Shown: piece after piece, positions 1 through 7,454 of the stretch
Numbering within the stretch: the stretch's first letter is position 1
Layout of the letters: every line of letters starts with the position of its first letter
Source of the DNA: CALLVY01 sp937899855
GTDB lineage: Bacteria > Bacteroidota > Bacteroidia > Chitinophagales > Saprospiraceae
DNA: 26,389 nucleotides
Assembly: GCA_039820405.1 (NCBI GenBank)
Contig: JBCBQC010000091.1
Span: 1 to 26,389, forward strand
Reading direction: 5' to 3'
Program-made: the position numbers and the translations under genes
Notes under the pieces: generated by a model
Database searches by the model: none
What the model was told of the DNA's origin: nothing
The model's input: the letters and a program-made list of their open reading frames with translations, nothing else

Positions 1-1
1 G

Positions 2-901
2 GCGGGAAAGCAAGTTACGGTGTTTATCGAGGTCAAGGCGCGCTTTGACGAGGAGGCCAACCTGACCTGGGGCGAAAAGCTGGAAAAGGCGGGGGTCAAG
101 GTTCACTACAGCTTCCCGGGGCTAAAGGTGCATTCCAAGTTGGCCTTGATCATCCGGGAGGAAAATCACCAGATTGCCCTGTACACCTACCTCAGCACTG
201 GAAATTTTCACGAGGATACCGCCAAAATTTACAGCGACCTCGGCGTCTTTACCCACGACCAACGACTCACCCGCGAGGTAGCGCGCGTTTTTTCGTATTT
301 GGAGACCAACAAAAAACCACGACTGGAATTCGAACACTTGCTGGTGGGACAGTTTAACCTCCGACCGCGGTTGGAAAAATTGATCAACGCGGAGATGGCC
401 GCCGCCAAGAAGGGTAAAAAAGCCCGGATCATCCTCAAGATGAACAGCTTGCAGGATCGCCGAATGATCGGCAAATTGTACAAAGCCAGTCAGGCCGGCG
501 TAGAAATCAAGATGATCGTCCGTGGAATCTGCTGTCTGGTGCCGGGTATCAAAGGTTGGAGCGACAACATCGAGGTATACAGCATCGTGGACCGCTTTTT
601 GGAGCACGCCCGAATTTTTGTATTCTACAACGGTGGAAAAGAAAAGATCTACCTCTCCTCCGCCGATTGGATGAAGCGCAACCTCAGCCACCGGGTGGAA
701 ACCATCTTTCCCATCTACGATGCGGACATCCGGCAGGAAATCAAAGACTTTTTACGCATTCAACTCAACGACAACGTCAAATCCCGCGTCATCGACACCG
801 AGCAGCGCAATGCCTACAAGCAAGACAACCTCGACCTGACGATTCGCTCGCAGTTGGAGACCTACTATTACACCAAGCGCAATATGGAGCCAGGAGCCTA
901 G
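2..901 (+). CDS. ppk1: Polyphosphate kinase 1, C-terminal part (5' end outside window)
   Basis: Polyphosphate kinase 1 polymerises the gamma-phosphate of ATP into polyphosphate at the inner membrane, through a phosphohistidine. The reading frame is open from base 2 (GKQVTVFIEVKARFDEEAN), so the N-terminal and head domains lie outside. Both phospholipase-D-like catalytic modules are visible. The first has KVHSKLAL followed by YLSTGNFHEDTAKIYSD. The second has DRFLEHARIFVFYNGG, whose His is the expected phospho-acceptor-region histidine, then YLSSADWMKRNLSHRVE. The end of the protein is of normal PPK1 form. It is tail-to-tail with the next gene, 33 bases apart. Family assignment is very secure; only the left truncation is imposed by the window. 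Confidence 0.96.
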   Translation, partial: AGKQVTVFIEVKARFDEEANLTWGEKLEKAGVKVHYSFPGLKVHSKLALIIREENHQIALYTYLSTGNFHEDTAKIYSDLGVFTHDQRLTREVARVFSYLETNKKPRLEFEHLLVGQFNLRPRLEKLINAEMAAAKKGKKARIILKMNSLQDRRMIGKLYKASQAGVEIKMIVRGICCLVPGIKGWSDNIEVYSIVDRFLEHARIFVFYNGGKEKIYLSSADWMKRNLSHRVETIFPIYDADIRQEIKDFLRIQLNDNVKSRVIDTEQRNAYKQDNLDLTIRSQLETYYYTKRNMEPGA

Positions 902-934
902 GGAGCCTTCCTCCGTCGGGGCTTGGAACGAGGC

Positions 935-1615
935 TTAAAACAGCCAGCGTTTGCCGCCGTAAACCTCCAGTTCGTGATTGCGCCACAGCCGGTGGATCTG
1001 AAAATAGGGCTGGGTATCCTCGACCGCTACGTTGCGGTAGGCCATACTGCGGGCCGCCGTCAATTTGACCCCCAAACCAATATCGGCAATGTTAAAACTG
1101 GCACCCGGTGCTTCGGCGCGGGCCGACAACTCGGAACTGCTCGCTTTGGAGCCCGAGATTAGCGTGGTAAAGCCCTTGGCCAACCAGACCTCGGTCACGA
1201 TTACCCAGTGGTAGCGCCAGTTCAAACGCCCCTCCTGAATGCCACGGACCAGTTGCTGCTTGAGCTCGACCAGATCCAGTCGCCGCTGCCCCATCTGGTA
1301 GCCTTGGCTGACAATACTGCTGCGCTTTTTAAAGTCAAAATTGACTTTGGCCAGCTTTTCTCCCGCCTCGGCACTGAATTCGTAAGATACCGAATCCTGC
1401 GAAAGGTACATCTCGTCTTCCGAAAGGGATTCCGGCCCGAGCTCCGGTACCTGGAGGCCCAGTCGGGACAGATTGGTTTCCCACACAAAATTGGTAGATC
1501 GGCCCTGATAATGACCTACTTGTCCCAATTGGACGCGCTGTCCGATCGGCCAGGTGGGATAGCGGCCCAAGTCATCTCGCGTGCTGCGAACGTAAATTTT
1601 CTGAATACTTCCCAT
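935..1615 (-). CDS. Unrecognised 226-aa protein
   Basis: I do not recognise a named family. The protein starts MGSIQKIYVRSTRDDLGRYP, continues with TWPIGQRVQLGQVG, and has no signal peptide or membrane segment. Its centre carries the strand-rich segment HWVIVTEVWLAKGFTTLISG, and a Ser/Ala-rich stretch (SGSKASSSELSARAEAPG) precedes FNIADIGLGVKL. The pattern is of a compact, mostly beta cytoplasmic domain. From memory, similar proteins with an N-terminal YVR-x-T...G-x-x-P-TW signature and an ADIGLG-like segment occur scattered in bacterial accessory DNA, but I cannot name a function. It stands alone, convergent with ppk1 and divergent from the oxygenase gene. The ATG at 1615 is preferred because it gives the conserved-looking N-terminus. 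The long open frame and reasonable composition support a real gene. Confidence 0.8.
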   Translation of the reverse strand: MGSIQKIYVRSTRDDLGRYPTWPIGQRVQLGQVGHYQGRSTNFVWETNLSRLGLQVPELGPESLSEDEMYLSQDSVSYEFSAEAGEKLAKVNFDFKKRSSIVSQGYQMGQRRLDLVELKQQLVRGIQEGRLNWRYHWVIVTEVWLAKGFTTLISGSKASSSELSARAEAPGASFNIADIGLGVKLTAARSMAYRNVAVEDTQPYFQIHRLWRNHELEVYGGKRWLF

Positions 1616-1633
1616 ACAGTAAGATTTTAAAAC

Positions 1634-1662
1634 TTTGATTTGGCAGGTTAGGGTAAATCAAA
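1634..1662. repeat. Short inverted repeat in divergent spacer
   Basis: TTTGATTT (1634-1641) and AAATCAAA (1655-1662) form perfect 8-base arms around a 13-base spacer. The repeat lies 18 bases upstream of the 226-aa gene, in the 187-base region between two divergent genes. It could be an operator or a weak hairpin. Short AT-rich palindromes also arise by chance, so its function is open. Confidence 0.3.
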
Positions 1663-1722
1663 CCGCTCAGCTGCTGATGCGTGCAGGGGCAAGTTAGGAC
1701 GCTTTTCGTATTCCTTAACTCG

Positions 1723-1753
1723 TTATTAATGATGATTTTTACGCCTATTTTTG
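1723..1753 (+). promoter_or_regulatory. Candidate Bacteroidota sigma-ABfr-type promoter
   Basis: TATTTTTG at 1746-1753 matches the Bacteroidota -7 consensus TAnnTTTG exactly. A TTA at 1723-1725, 20 bases upstream, could serve as an imperfect -33 TTG element. The ATG of the oxygenase gene is 49 bases downstream, a normal leader length for the phylum. Prediction from sequence only. Confidence 0.4.
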
Positions 1754-1802
1754 GAAATTTCTACTAATTTGGGCTACCTCAAAATCATCAAACCCCCAAT
1801 CA

Positions 1803-2390
1803 ATGGCCATCAATTACTCCTTCGGCTTACCGCTCAAACAACATTTTCGCGAATTCATCTATTACCAAGGATTGCTACTGCCCCACGAAATAGACCGCAT
1901 CCAAAAATTCTGGGAAGCCGAGCAGACCATTCCCGCCACCGTCGATGGCGATCAGTCCATCCGGCAGGACCTGCGCAAGAGTTCGGTGATGTTTATCGAA
2001 AACAATCCGCAGAATGACTGGATCTACCGGCGGATGGCCGGCGCGGCCATCAAGACCAATAACGAGCGCTACTGGTTTGACCTCCTGGGCTTTCACGAAC
2101 AATTGCAACTCACCCGCTACTCCGCAGGGGATTTCTTTGAGTGGCACCTCGACTTTGGGGCGGGGGACATCTCCGTCCGAAAATTGAGCATCACCGTCCA
2201 ACTCTCCGACCCCAACGATTACGAGGGCGGGGACCTTCAGTTTATGATCAACCAAAATATCATCGACGCCCCTCGCGAAAGGGGAACCGTCATCATTTTC
2301 CCCTCCTTCATCCTGCACCGCGTCACCCCCATCACCCGGGGCAAACGCGAGTCCATCGTCGGTTGGGTCGCGGGGCCACCTTATCGCTAA
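1803..2390 (+). CDS. PKHD-type 2-oxoglutarate/Fe(II)-dependent oxygenase
   Basis: This 195-aa protein is a small double-stranded beta-helix dioxygenase of the prolyl-4-hydroxylase/PKHD type. It is expected to hydroxylate a peptide or small molecule using 2-oxoglutarate, O2 and Fe(II). The iron triad is visible: the HxD motif in FEWHLDFG (His115, Asp117) and the distal His172 in FILHRVTPITRGKRES. Arg182, ten residues further on, is the expected 2-oxoglutarate-binding residue. The segment YEGGDLQFMI before the distal His is typical of PKHD hydroxylases. No signal peptide is seen, so it should be cytoplasmic. The stop is 8 bases before the S41 peptidase gene, so the two are probably co-transcribed. 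The substrate cannot be read from sequence. Confidence 0.9.
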   Translation: MAINYSFGLPLKQHFREFIYYQGLLLPHEIDRIQKFWEAEQTIPATVDGDQSIRQDLRKSSVMFIENNPQNDWIYRRMAGAAIKTNNERYWFDLLGFHEQLQLTRYSAGDFFEWHLDFGAGDISVRKLSITVQLSDPNDYEGGDLQFMINQNIIDAPRERGTVIIFPSFILHRVTPITRGKRESIVGWVAGPPYR

Positions 2391-2398
2391 TCACCAAG

Positions 2399-3835
2399 AT
2401 GAAAAAACAATTATTGATTGCGGGGCTGGTCCTGTTCATTGCGAGCGGCGCGCTGGCCCAGAAAAATATGGCCGCCAAAAAACTGCGGCGGGATTTTGAT
2501 TTCCTGGTGGCCGAGTTGCGGGCCAAACACCAGGGCCTTTACCAATACCTGCCACGAACGGAGGTGGACCGGCGCCTGGATAGCCTCCGACAAAGCATTG
2601 GGGACAACCTGAGTCGGATGGATTTTTACCGCATCGTATTGCAAGTCGTCGAACTCACGAACGAGGGGCACACCGAAGCACGACTGCCCCCGCGGACCAA
2701 GCTGCGCCTGGGATGGTCCAAGACCTTTTTCCCACTGGCCCTGAGCCACCACGACGGAAAATGGATCATCACCCAAAACTTTGGAGCGGAACGGCCCACG
2801 CTTCAGAAGGGCCAGGAGCTGCTCCGCCTCAACGGACAATCCGTCGATAGCCTGGCCCGTAGCTTTTTTCCCTACCTCGCCTCCGACGGATTCAATCAGA
2901 CGTCCAAATACGAATGGGTGGGCTCCCTCAACTTTGCCCTGTTTTACCGACTAGTATACGGCCCGGTGGATCAGTTCCGATTGACGGTCCGAGCGATGGA
3001 TGGTCCGCAAACCTTCACCGTCGAACTGGATCCGGTTCGATTTACGGCCTACAAAAAGAAAAACGCCAAATTTCCTCCCCGCTACTTTGAATATACCCGC
3101 TTTACCCGGCGCATTTTGAACGACAGCATTGCCTACCTCAGCGTACCCAGCTTTGGCGGTCGGGCCCAGACTTTCGCGGATTACTACCGCATGGCCTTTA
3201 GCGAAATCGACTCGTTGGGCATCCAGCACCTGATCATCGACATCCAGGATAATGGGGGGGGAACGGAGGGGAACGAAAATTTACTCTTTAGCTACCTGAC
3301 GGATCAAGCCATCCGCAAGTACCGCCGGGTGACGATGCGTCAAGCCCCCTACTTGGACAATAAAGACGATAATAGTTTCCAACTCGATCGCTGGGAATGG
3401 CGGGACAGTTTAGCCTACCGGGGCGAATTTACGACCAGCAGTGCCTACCTCTCCGACATCGGTCACCAAGCCCCCGATCCGGCGCTGCGCTACCACGGAA
3501 AGGTGTACGTCCTCATCAGCGGAACGACCTTTTCGGGAGGGGCCGAATTTGCCTCACTGCTGCGGATGAGTGGGCGCGGCATTTTTATCGGTGAGGAAAC
3601 GGGAGGGACCTACGAAGGCAACGTCAGTGGCTATTCGGAAACGATCAAATTGCCCCATAGCAAGATTCGGGTCGACATTCCCACCGTTCACTTCCAAATC
3701 GACGTCCAGCCCCAACGGCCGGGACGGGGCGTTTTTCCCGACCACTACGTTCCTCAAACCGCAGCGGACTACCGGGAGGGGACCAATGCCAAACTGGAAT
3801 ACACCCTGGAGCTCATCCAAGGACGGCGGCGCTAG
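2399..3835 (+). CDS. Secreted S41-family (C-terminal processing) peptidase
   Basis: The frame is open further upstream, but the ATG at 2399 is chosen because it starts a clean signal peptide (MKKQLLIAGLVLFIASGALA|Q) 8 bases after the oxygenase stop, giving 478 aa. The C-terminal half is an S41 (tail-specific protease/IRBP-like) domain. It contains IAYLSVPSFGG, LIIDIQDNGGGTEGNE, and the nucleophile segment ISGTTFSGGAEFAS with Ser379 as the likely catalytic serine, followed by IFIGEETGGTYEGN. The N-terminal part is a typical helical/beta region of Bacteroidota S41 proteins. I see no clear PDZ domain, although QKGQELLRLNGQSVDSL around residue 140 resembles a PDZ strand-helix. The protein is likely periplasmic or exported. 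An 8-base G run at 3254-3261 inside NGGG does not break the frame. Confidence 0.92.
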   Translation: MKKQLLIAGLVLFIASGALAQKNMAAKKLRRDFDFLVAELRAKHQGLYQYLPRTEVDRRLDSLRQSIGDNLSRMDFYRIVLQVVELTNEGHTEARLPPRTKLRLGWSKTFFPLALSHHDGKWIITQNFGAERPTLQKGQELLRLNGQSVDSLARSFFPYLASDGFNQTSKYEWVGSLNFALFYRLVYGPVDQFRLTVRAMDGPQTFTVELDPVRFTAYKKKNAKFPPRYFEYTRFTRRILNDSIAYLSVPSFGGRAQTFADYYRMAFSEIDSLGIQHLIIDIQDNGGGTEGNENLLFSYLTDQAIRKYRRVTMRQAPYLDNKDDNSFQLDRWEWRDSLAYRGEFTTSSAYLSDIGHQAPDPALRYHGKVYVLISGTTFSGGAEFASLLRMSGRGIFIGEETGGTYEGNVSGYSETIKLPHSKIRVDIPTVHFQIDVQPQRPGRGVFPDHYVPQTAADYREGTNAKLEYTLELIQGRRR

Positions 3836-3836
3836 G

Positions 3837-4508
3837 CTACTGTCGACCTTGCCGGTAGCGGAACTCGATTTCCTCCGGTGGATGGGCGACAAAATTTTCC
3901 ATAAATACGGCGGGCTGCTCCCGTAGTCCTTGTTGGCGTACCAACTGCCTCAGGAGTTTTTCTTCCAGGGTGAGGGTAGACAAAAAGTTCAAACGCCACA
4001 AGCTGCCGGTCCGCTCCATCCGGTAGGTACTGATGATCTTAGCCTCGCGTCGCGTATCGGTGGCCACCTTCACTTCGGCAGCATCCCCCCGCAGGCTACT
4101 GAGCTCCTTAAAGCGAAAGCGATCCGTCCGTTCTGGTTCCAAGATGCCCGTTGCGGTCAACTTCATCAGTAAAAGCAAATTGGCCCGCCCCTCGCGCGCC
4201 CAGCGCTCAGCTCCCAAGCCCAGGTAGCTGCCGTAGCTGAGCATTTGCCCGTGTAGCCGCATCGTGACCAAGGGCAAGCCGTAGTCCATTCCCAAAGTGC
4301 GGGCCCGCTCGTAATTGAGGCTATCCGATACCTCCAACAAAGCATCGAAATAGGCCAGGGATTGTTCGGTAATCGACTCCTGATAAAAGACCTGGGCATC
4401 GTTGCCGTTGGCGGCCAGGATGGCTTGGAACTGCCGTTCGATTTGGGGGTCGGAGGGCTGGCAAGCCAGCAAAGTCAGGAGCAATGGGTACAGTGGGTTT
4501 AGTTTCAT
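3837..4508 (-). CDS. Small lipoprotein of unknown function
   Basis: This 223-aa protein starts with a lipoprotein signal, MKLNPLYPLLLTLLAC, with the lipobox Cys at residue 16 followed by QPSDPQ. The mature part is helical and hydrophilic with no recognised domain. Segments include ESITEQSLAYFDALLEVSD and LGLGAERWAREGRANLLLLM. It is probably anchored in the periplasmic leaflet of a membrane. It converges with the S41 gene (stops one base apart) and diverges from the DUF5996-like gene, sharing the spacer with opposed promoter-like elements. No function is proposed. Confidence 0.85.
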   Translation of the reverse strand: MKLNPLYPLLLTLLACQPSDPQIERQFQAILAANGNDAQVFYQESITEQSLAYFDALLEVSDSLNYERARTLGMDYGLPLVTMRLHGQMLSYGSYLGLGAERWAREGRANLLLLMKLTATGILEPERTDRFRFKELSSLRGDAAEVKVATDTRREAKIISTYRMERTGSLWRLNFLSTLTLEEKLLRQLVRQQGLREQPAVFMENFVAHPPEEIEFRYRQGRQ

Positions 4509-4563
4509 GCTGGAGCAATATTTTGTGAGGTGGGAATGGTCCGCAGCCGGGCAGAATTCCCAC

Positions 4564-4571
4564 TAAAGATA
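4564..4571 (-). promoter_or_regulatory. Candidate -7 element for the small lipoprotein gene
   Basis: Reading the minus strand, TATCTTTA matches TAnnTTTG at all but the last base and lies 55 bases upstream of the lipoprotein ATG at 4508. No good -33 TTG at the usual spacing was found. Confidence 0.3.
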
Positions 4572-4584
4572 GCCATTAAATGCG

Positions 4585-4592
4585 TATCTTTC
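4585..4592 (+). promoter_or_regulatory. Candidate -7 element for the DUF5996-like gene
   Basis: TATCTTTC matches TAnnTTTG except at the last base. If it is the promoter, transcription starts near 4597, which rules out the ATG at 4580 and favours the in-frame ATG at 4616. A matching -33 element is not evident. Confidence 0.35.
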
Positions 4593-4615
4593 CCCCGAGC
4601 AACGCAATAGATCAC

Positions 4616-5431
4616 ATGGCCTGGAACCCCGACCAACTGCACGCCTTTATTCGCTACGAGCACCAAAGCCACAATTGGATTCGCCTCCTCGGTGCCTTTG
4701 GGCAAGCCTACCGTACCCCCGCCCCCGATGACGGTCATTACAACTTATCGAGCGGCGTCCGGGGTCAGATCGCCACCCGTAACGTGGATTTTGGGATGGA
4801 TTACCAGATGATTTTTTTTCCCACTTCCGCCAGCCTTAGCCTCCTCATCAACAGTGGGATTCAGGAACCGCTGGGCCAAGCCGCGGATACTTGGGATGCC
4901 CTACTGGGCGAAATCGAAAGCGTGCTGACCAAGGAGGGTTTTGACGCCGCGCGGTTCCGGTCCAAAGTGGAAGTGCGCTATCCCGACTTGCTCGACCCCG
5001 CGGGCCTGCGGCAGCCGGACCTCGCCGAACAATCCCTCCGCATTCGAGCCGCCGCCCACCAAGCACTCCAGCGCCTGCTGGACCAACAAAAACAGTCCGA
5101 CGGCGAAATCCGCATCTGGCCACACAACTTTGATACGGGCATCTCGCTGTCCCTTCCGCAGGGCTACAGCCAATACGCAGGCTACACCCCCGCGGACGAC
5201 GCGGTCTGTGCGGCGCCCTATATCTACAACAGTTTCTACCGGGGTAGCGAAAAAACCCATCCCGATGCACCGCCCCCACTGCATCAGGGCCACTGGATAA
5301 ACACCGAGCATTGGTGCGGGGCTGTCCTCCCCCTCGACCGCATCGGCCAGCTCGATCAGTTGGCGGAGCAAGCCAGCCAATTCTTGCTCGAAAGCACGGC
5401 CGCGATGGCGCCCCGGTGGACGACCACCTAG
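4616..5431 (+). CDS. DUF5996-like hypothetical protein
   Basis: This is a 271-aa soluble protein counted from MAWNPDQLHAFIRYE; an in-frame ATG 36 bases upstream overlaps a promoter-like element and is less likely. The most distinctive part is near the C-terminus: IRIWPHNFDTGISLSL, YSQYAGYTPADD, APYIYNSFYRG. This resembles the DUF5996 pattern of WPHHFD..., GFSPGD... and a YxY strand. The N-terminal half also shows the paired strand pattern of that family (RNVDFGMDYQMIFFPTSAS). No signal peptide or membrane segment is seen, and the biochemical role is unknown. The assignment is from memory of the family signature. It ends 4 bases before the stop of the convergent Cys-rich lipoprotein gene. Confidence 0.8.
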   Translation: MAWNPDQLHAFIRYEHQSHNWIRLLGAFGQAYRTPAPDDGHYNLSSGVRGQIATRNVDFGMDYQMIFFPTSASLSLLINSGIQEPLGQAADTWDALLGEIESVLTKEGFDAARFRSKVEVRYPDLLDPAGLRQPDLAEQSLRIRAAAHQALQRLLDQQKQSDGEIRIWPHNFDTGISLSLPQGYSQYAGYTPADDAVCAAPYIYNSFYRGSEKTHPDAPPPLHQGHWINTEHWCGAVLPLDRIGQLDQLAEQASQFLLESTAAMAPRWTTT

Positions 5432-5435
5432 CGCA

Positions 5436-5876
5436 TCAAAACAGGGGCTCCTCCTCTTCCGCCGGGGCCTCGATTTCCTCGATGGCGGCCCGCCAACGTT
5501 TGATCTTCTTGCAATCGTTAAAGATGACATCTTCGTTGAGTTGCGCCAGTTGATCCACCGCTTCGGCGGTAAACATCTTGCGGTATTCCTCGATCACGGC
5601 GCCACAGCAGCATTCTTGGGTACGCTGGGCCTCCTCCGCACAACAGCCCAAACGGGCAAACTGGCTATTCACTTTTTGCTGCGCTACAATTTCGGCTTTC
5701 TCCGCACTGGGCGCGACGACTTCCAAATCGGGCTGGCTGGCGCTGGGCGCGACGACCATTTCGCTACTGTCCGGCCCCGCAGCGACCGGCTCCGTTCCAC
5801 CCGAATCCGAAGGGTCCGAATTGCAGGCCAACAGCGTCGCCAACAAGAGCAAAAGGAAGGGGTAGTATTTTTTCAT
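5436..5876 (-). CDS. Cys-rich lipoprotein at the end of the T6SS-linked operon
   Basis: This 146-aa protein starts MKKYYPFLLLLLATLLAC, with the lipobox Cys at residue 18 followed by NSDPSD. After a low-complexity Ser/Pro/Val linker come clustered cysteines, GCCAEEAQRTQECCCGAV, then a further Cys in FNDCKKIKRW. An acidic tail (AEEEEPLF) ends the protein. The six cysteines in the mature domain could bind metal or form disulfides; this is an inference from spacing. It follows the ABC permease gene by 11 bases on the same strand, so it may be the permease's lipoprotein partner. I recognise no family. Confidence 0.82.
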   Translation of the reverse strand: MKKYYPFLLLLLATLLACNSDPSDSGGTEPVAAGPDSSEMVVAPSASQPDLEVVAPSAEKAEIVAQQKVNSQFARLGCCAEEAQRTQECCCGAVIEEYRKMFTAEAVDQLAQLNEDVIFNDCKKIKRWRAAIEEIEAPAEEEEPLF

Positions 5877-5887
5877 GGTAGTGGATT

Positions 5888-7450
5888 TTATCTTCCGTAA
5901 ATGAGATTGCCTGGGGTATCGTGGAGAATGCGTCGGATGGTTCGCGAGGCGAGTAGGACACTCAGCAGCAGCACTCCTAAGACGGCGGCGAGGATGTAGG
6001 GACTGAAAATATTAAAGCGGCTGTCGTCACCCAGTAGCCATTGTTCGCCGCGGTCAAGCAACACACTCAGGGCAAAGGCCAAACTGGTGGCGATGAGTAG
6101 AAAACAAAAAATGATTTTGAGGTAGGCCCCCACCAAAAAAGCATTGCTTAAGCCAAAGGCTTGAAAGGTGCCGAGGTTGGGACGTACCTTATTGAGGTGG
6201 GTTTGGAGGAGGTTATTGACAAACAGGACGATACTCAGGATGCTAAAGACCAGGAGCATCAGGGCCGTGCTAAGGGTCAGGCGGCCCACCAGCGCAAAGT
6301 TTTCCTTGGCCTCCACCTTGTTCATGTCCAACTCGATCTGAAATTCGTGTAGCATGTCGTTTTTAAAATCCCGAATTCGGTCCAGCCGGCCAAAGTGAAA
6401 GGCCAGGTAGTGCAGCGTTCGTTCGTCTACGCTGCGGCACAGGTTGCCACCACAGTCGAGGTGGGCCACCTCGCTCAGGGCGTATTCGGGGCGGTAGGTC
6501 GTCAGAAAGAGGCGAACGGAATCGAGACTGGGGGTATTGGAGGGGGAAAAGTAAATGCGATTCAATTGGTACTGCTGGGAACCGGTAGCAAGCTCTGCGA
6601 AGGGTTCGATCTCGGGGGATTGCCCGGCAAAAAAAGTACGGGCCACCTGTCGCAAGTCCGCCAAGGAGGTCGCGTCGTTCATAGCGAATACAAAGCTGTT
6701 TTTTCCCACCTCGTTTTTGACCAGCAACTGTTGGCGGCAATTGGCGGAGGCTTCGAGTACGTTGTAGAGGATGGGGGAAATGATGTAGTCGTTCTTGCCG
6801 GGCAGTTCGCGCAGAACGGCCACGACTTTGAGGAAATACCGCTCGTCGTCCTGGAGGAGGACGTGTTGGATGGCTTCCGGGCGCTCGTAGCCCAGTTTTT
6901 TCAACAGGGATTGGGAGATGATGATTTCACAACCGCTAAAGCTCGGCTCGCTGACCGACTGGAAGGCCTCGTCGATCCACAGCACATTGCCCGTTTGTTG
7001 GTCCAGTATCCGTTCGAAGATGGCCTCATCCACTTCGATGGTCCGTCCAAAGGCCGTACGGAGTAGGGTGTCGGGGCGGTGGCGCCCCAGGTCGTAGTCG
7101 CGGGTGTAAAAGTTGAGGGCCCGCCGGCCAAAGCTGACCATGCTTTCGAGTTGGAACCGCGTTTTGTTTTCGGCCACGGCGTAACGCTGCTGGACCTTGG
7201 TGACTTTGGCGGCGATGTCGTTATTGATCGGCAGGTCAATCCAGTTGGTAAAGGGGTTGTCCATTTTGACCCGGAGGTTTTCGATGCTGCCCACCGCAAA
7301 GCCCAGGGCCAGGAGGGTGAGGAACAGGATGAGGCTGAGGGTGGCAATTGTGCGCCAGGCACGGCCGGCGAGGGCTTGAAATTCGTTGCGAAAAAAAATG
7401 TAGTCAAAATCACGTCGCAATCCAAGTAGTTGTCGTAGCAGTTGGTTCAT
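5888..7450 (-). CDS. ABC transporter permease, MacB/FtsX-like topology
   Basis: Counted from MNQLLRQLLGLRRDFDYI, 4 bases after the ATPase stop, this is a 520-aa inner-membrane protein; the open frame continues upstream into the ATPase gene and is ignored there. There is one transmembrane segment near the N-terminus (TIATLSLILFLTLLALGFAV). A periplasmic domain of roughly 330 residues follows, then three C-terminal segments (around LMLLVFSILSIVLFV, LKIIFCFLLIATSLAFAL and YILAAVLGVLLLSVLLAS). This one-plus-three layout is that of MacB/LolCE/FtsX permeases, which move lipoproteins or act as mechanotransmitters instead of channels for small solutes. The periplasmic domain is not obviously MacB-like in sequence. 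The cognate ATPase is immediately upstream. Confidence 0.88.
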   Translation of the reverse strand: MNQLLRQLLGLRRDFDYIFFRNEFQALAGRAWRTIATLSLILFLTLLALGFAVGSIENLRVKMDNPFTNWIDLPINNDIAAKVTKVQQRYAVAENKTRFQLESMVSFGRRALNFYTRDYDLGRHRPDTLLRTAFGRTIEVDEAIFERILDQQTGNVLWIDEAFQSVSEPSFSGCEIIISQSLLKKLGYERPEAIQHVLLQDDERYFLKVVAVLRELPGKNDYIISPILYNVLEASANCRQQLLVKNEVGKNSFVFAMNDATSLADLRQVARTFFAGQSPEIEPFAELATGSQQYQLNRIYFSPSNTPSLDSVRLFLTTYRPEYALSEVAHLDCGGNLCRSVDERTLHYLAFHFGRLDRIRDFKNDMLHEFQIELDMNKVEAKENFALVGRLTLSTALMLLVFSILSIVLFVNNLLQTHLNKVRPNLGTFQAFGLSNAFLVGAYLKIIFCFLLIATSLAFALSVLLDRGEQWLLGDDSRFNIFSPYILAAVLGVLLLSVLLASRTIRRILHDTPGNLIYGR

Positions 7451-7454
7451 CGTG

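Noticed and set aside
122..691. Minus-strand open frame of 189 codons inside ppk1
   Set aside because: Fully antisense to conserved PPK1 catalytic sequence.
2141..2398. Upstream extension of the S41 peptidase frame
   Set aside because: It overlaps the oxygenase gene and is Arg/Pro/His-rich; the ATG at 2399 begins a clear signal peptide.
3254..3261. Run of eight G bases as a possible programmed frameshift
   Set aside because: The S41 frame reads through intact with conserved motifs on both sides; no alternative product is apparent.
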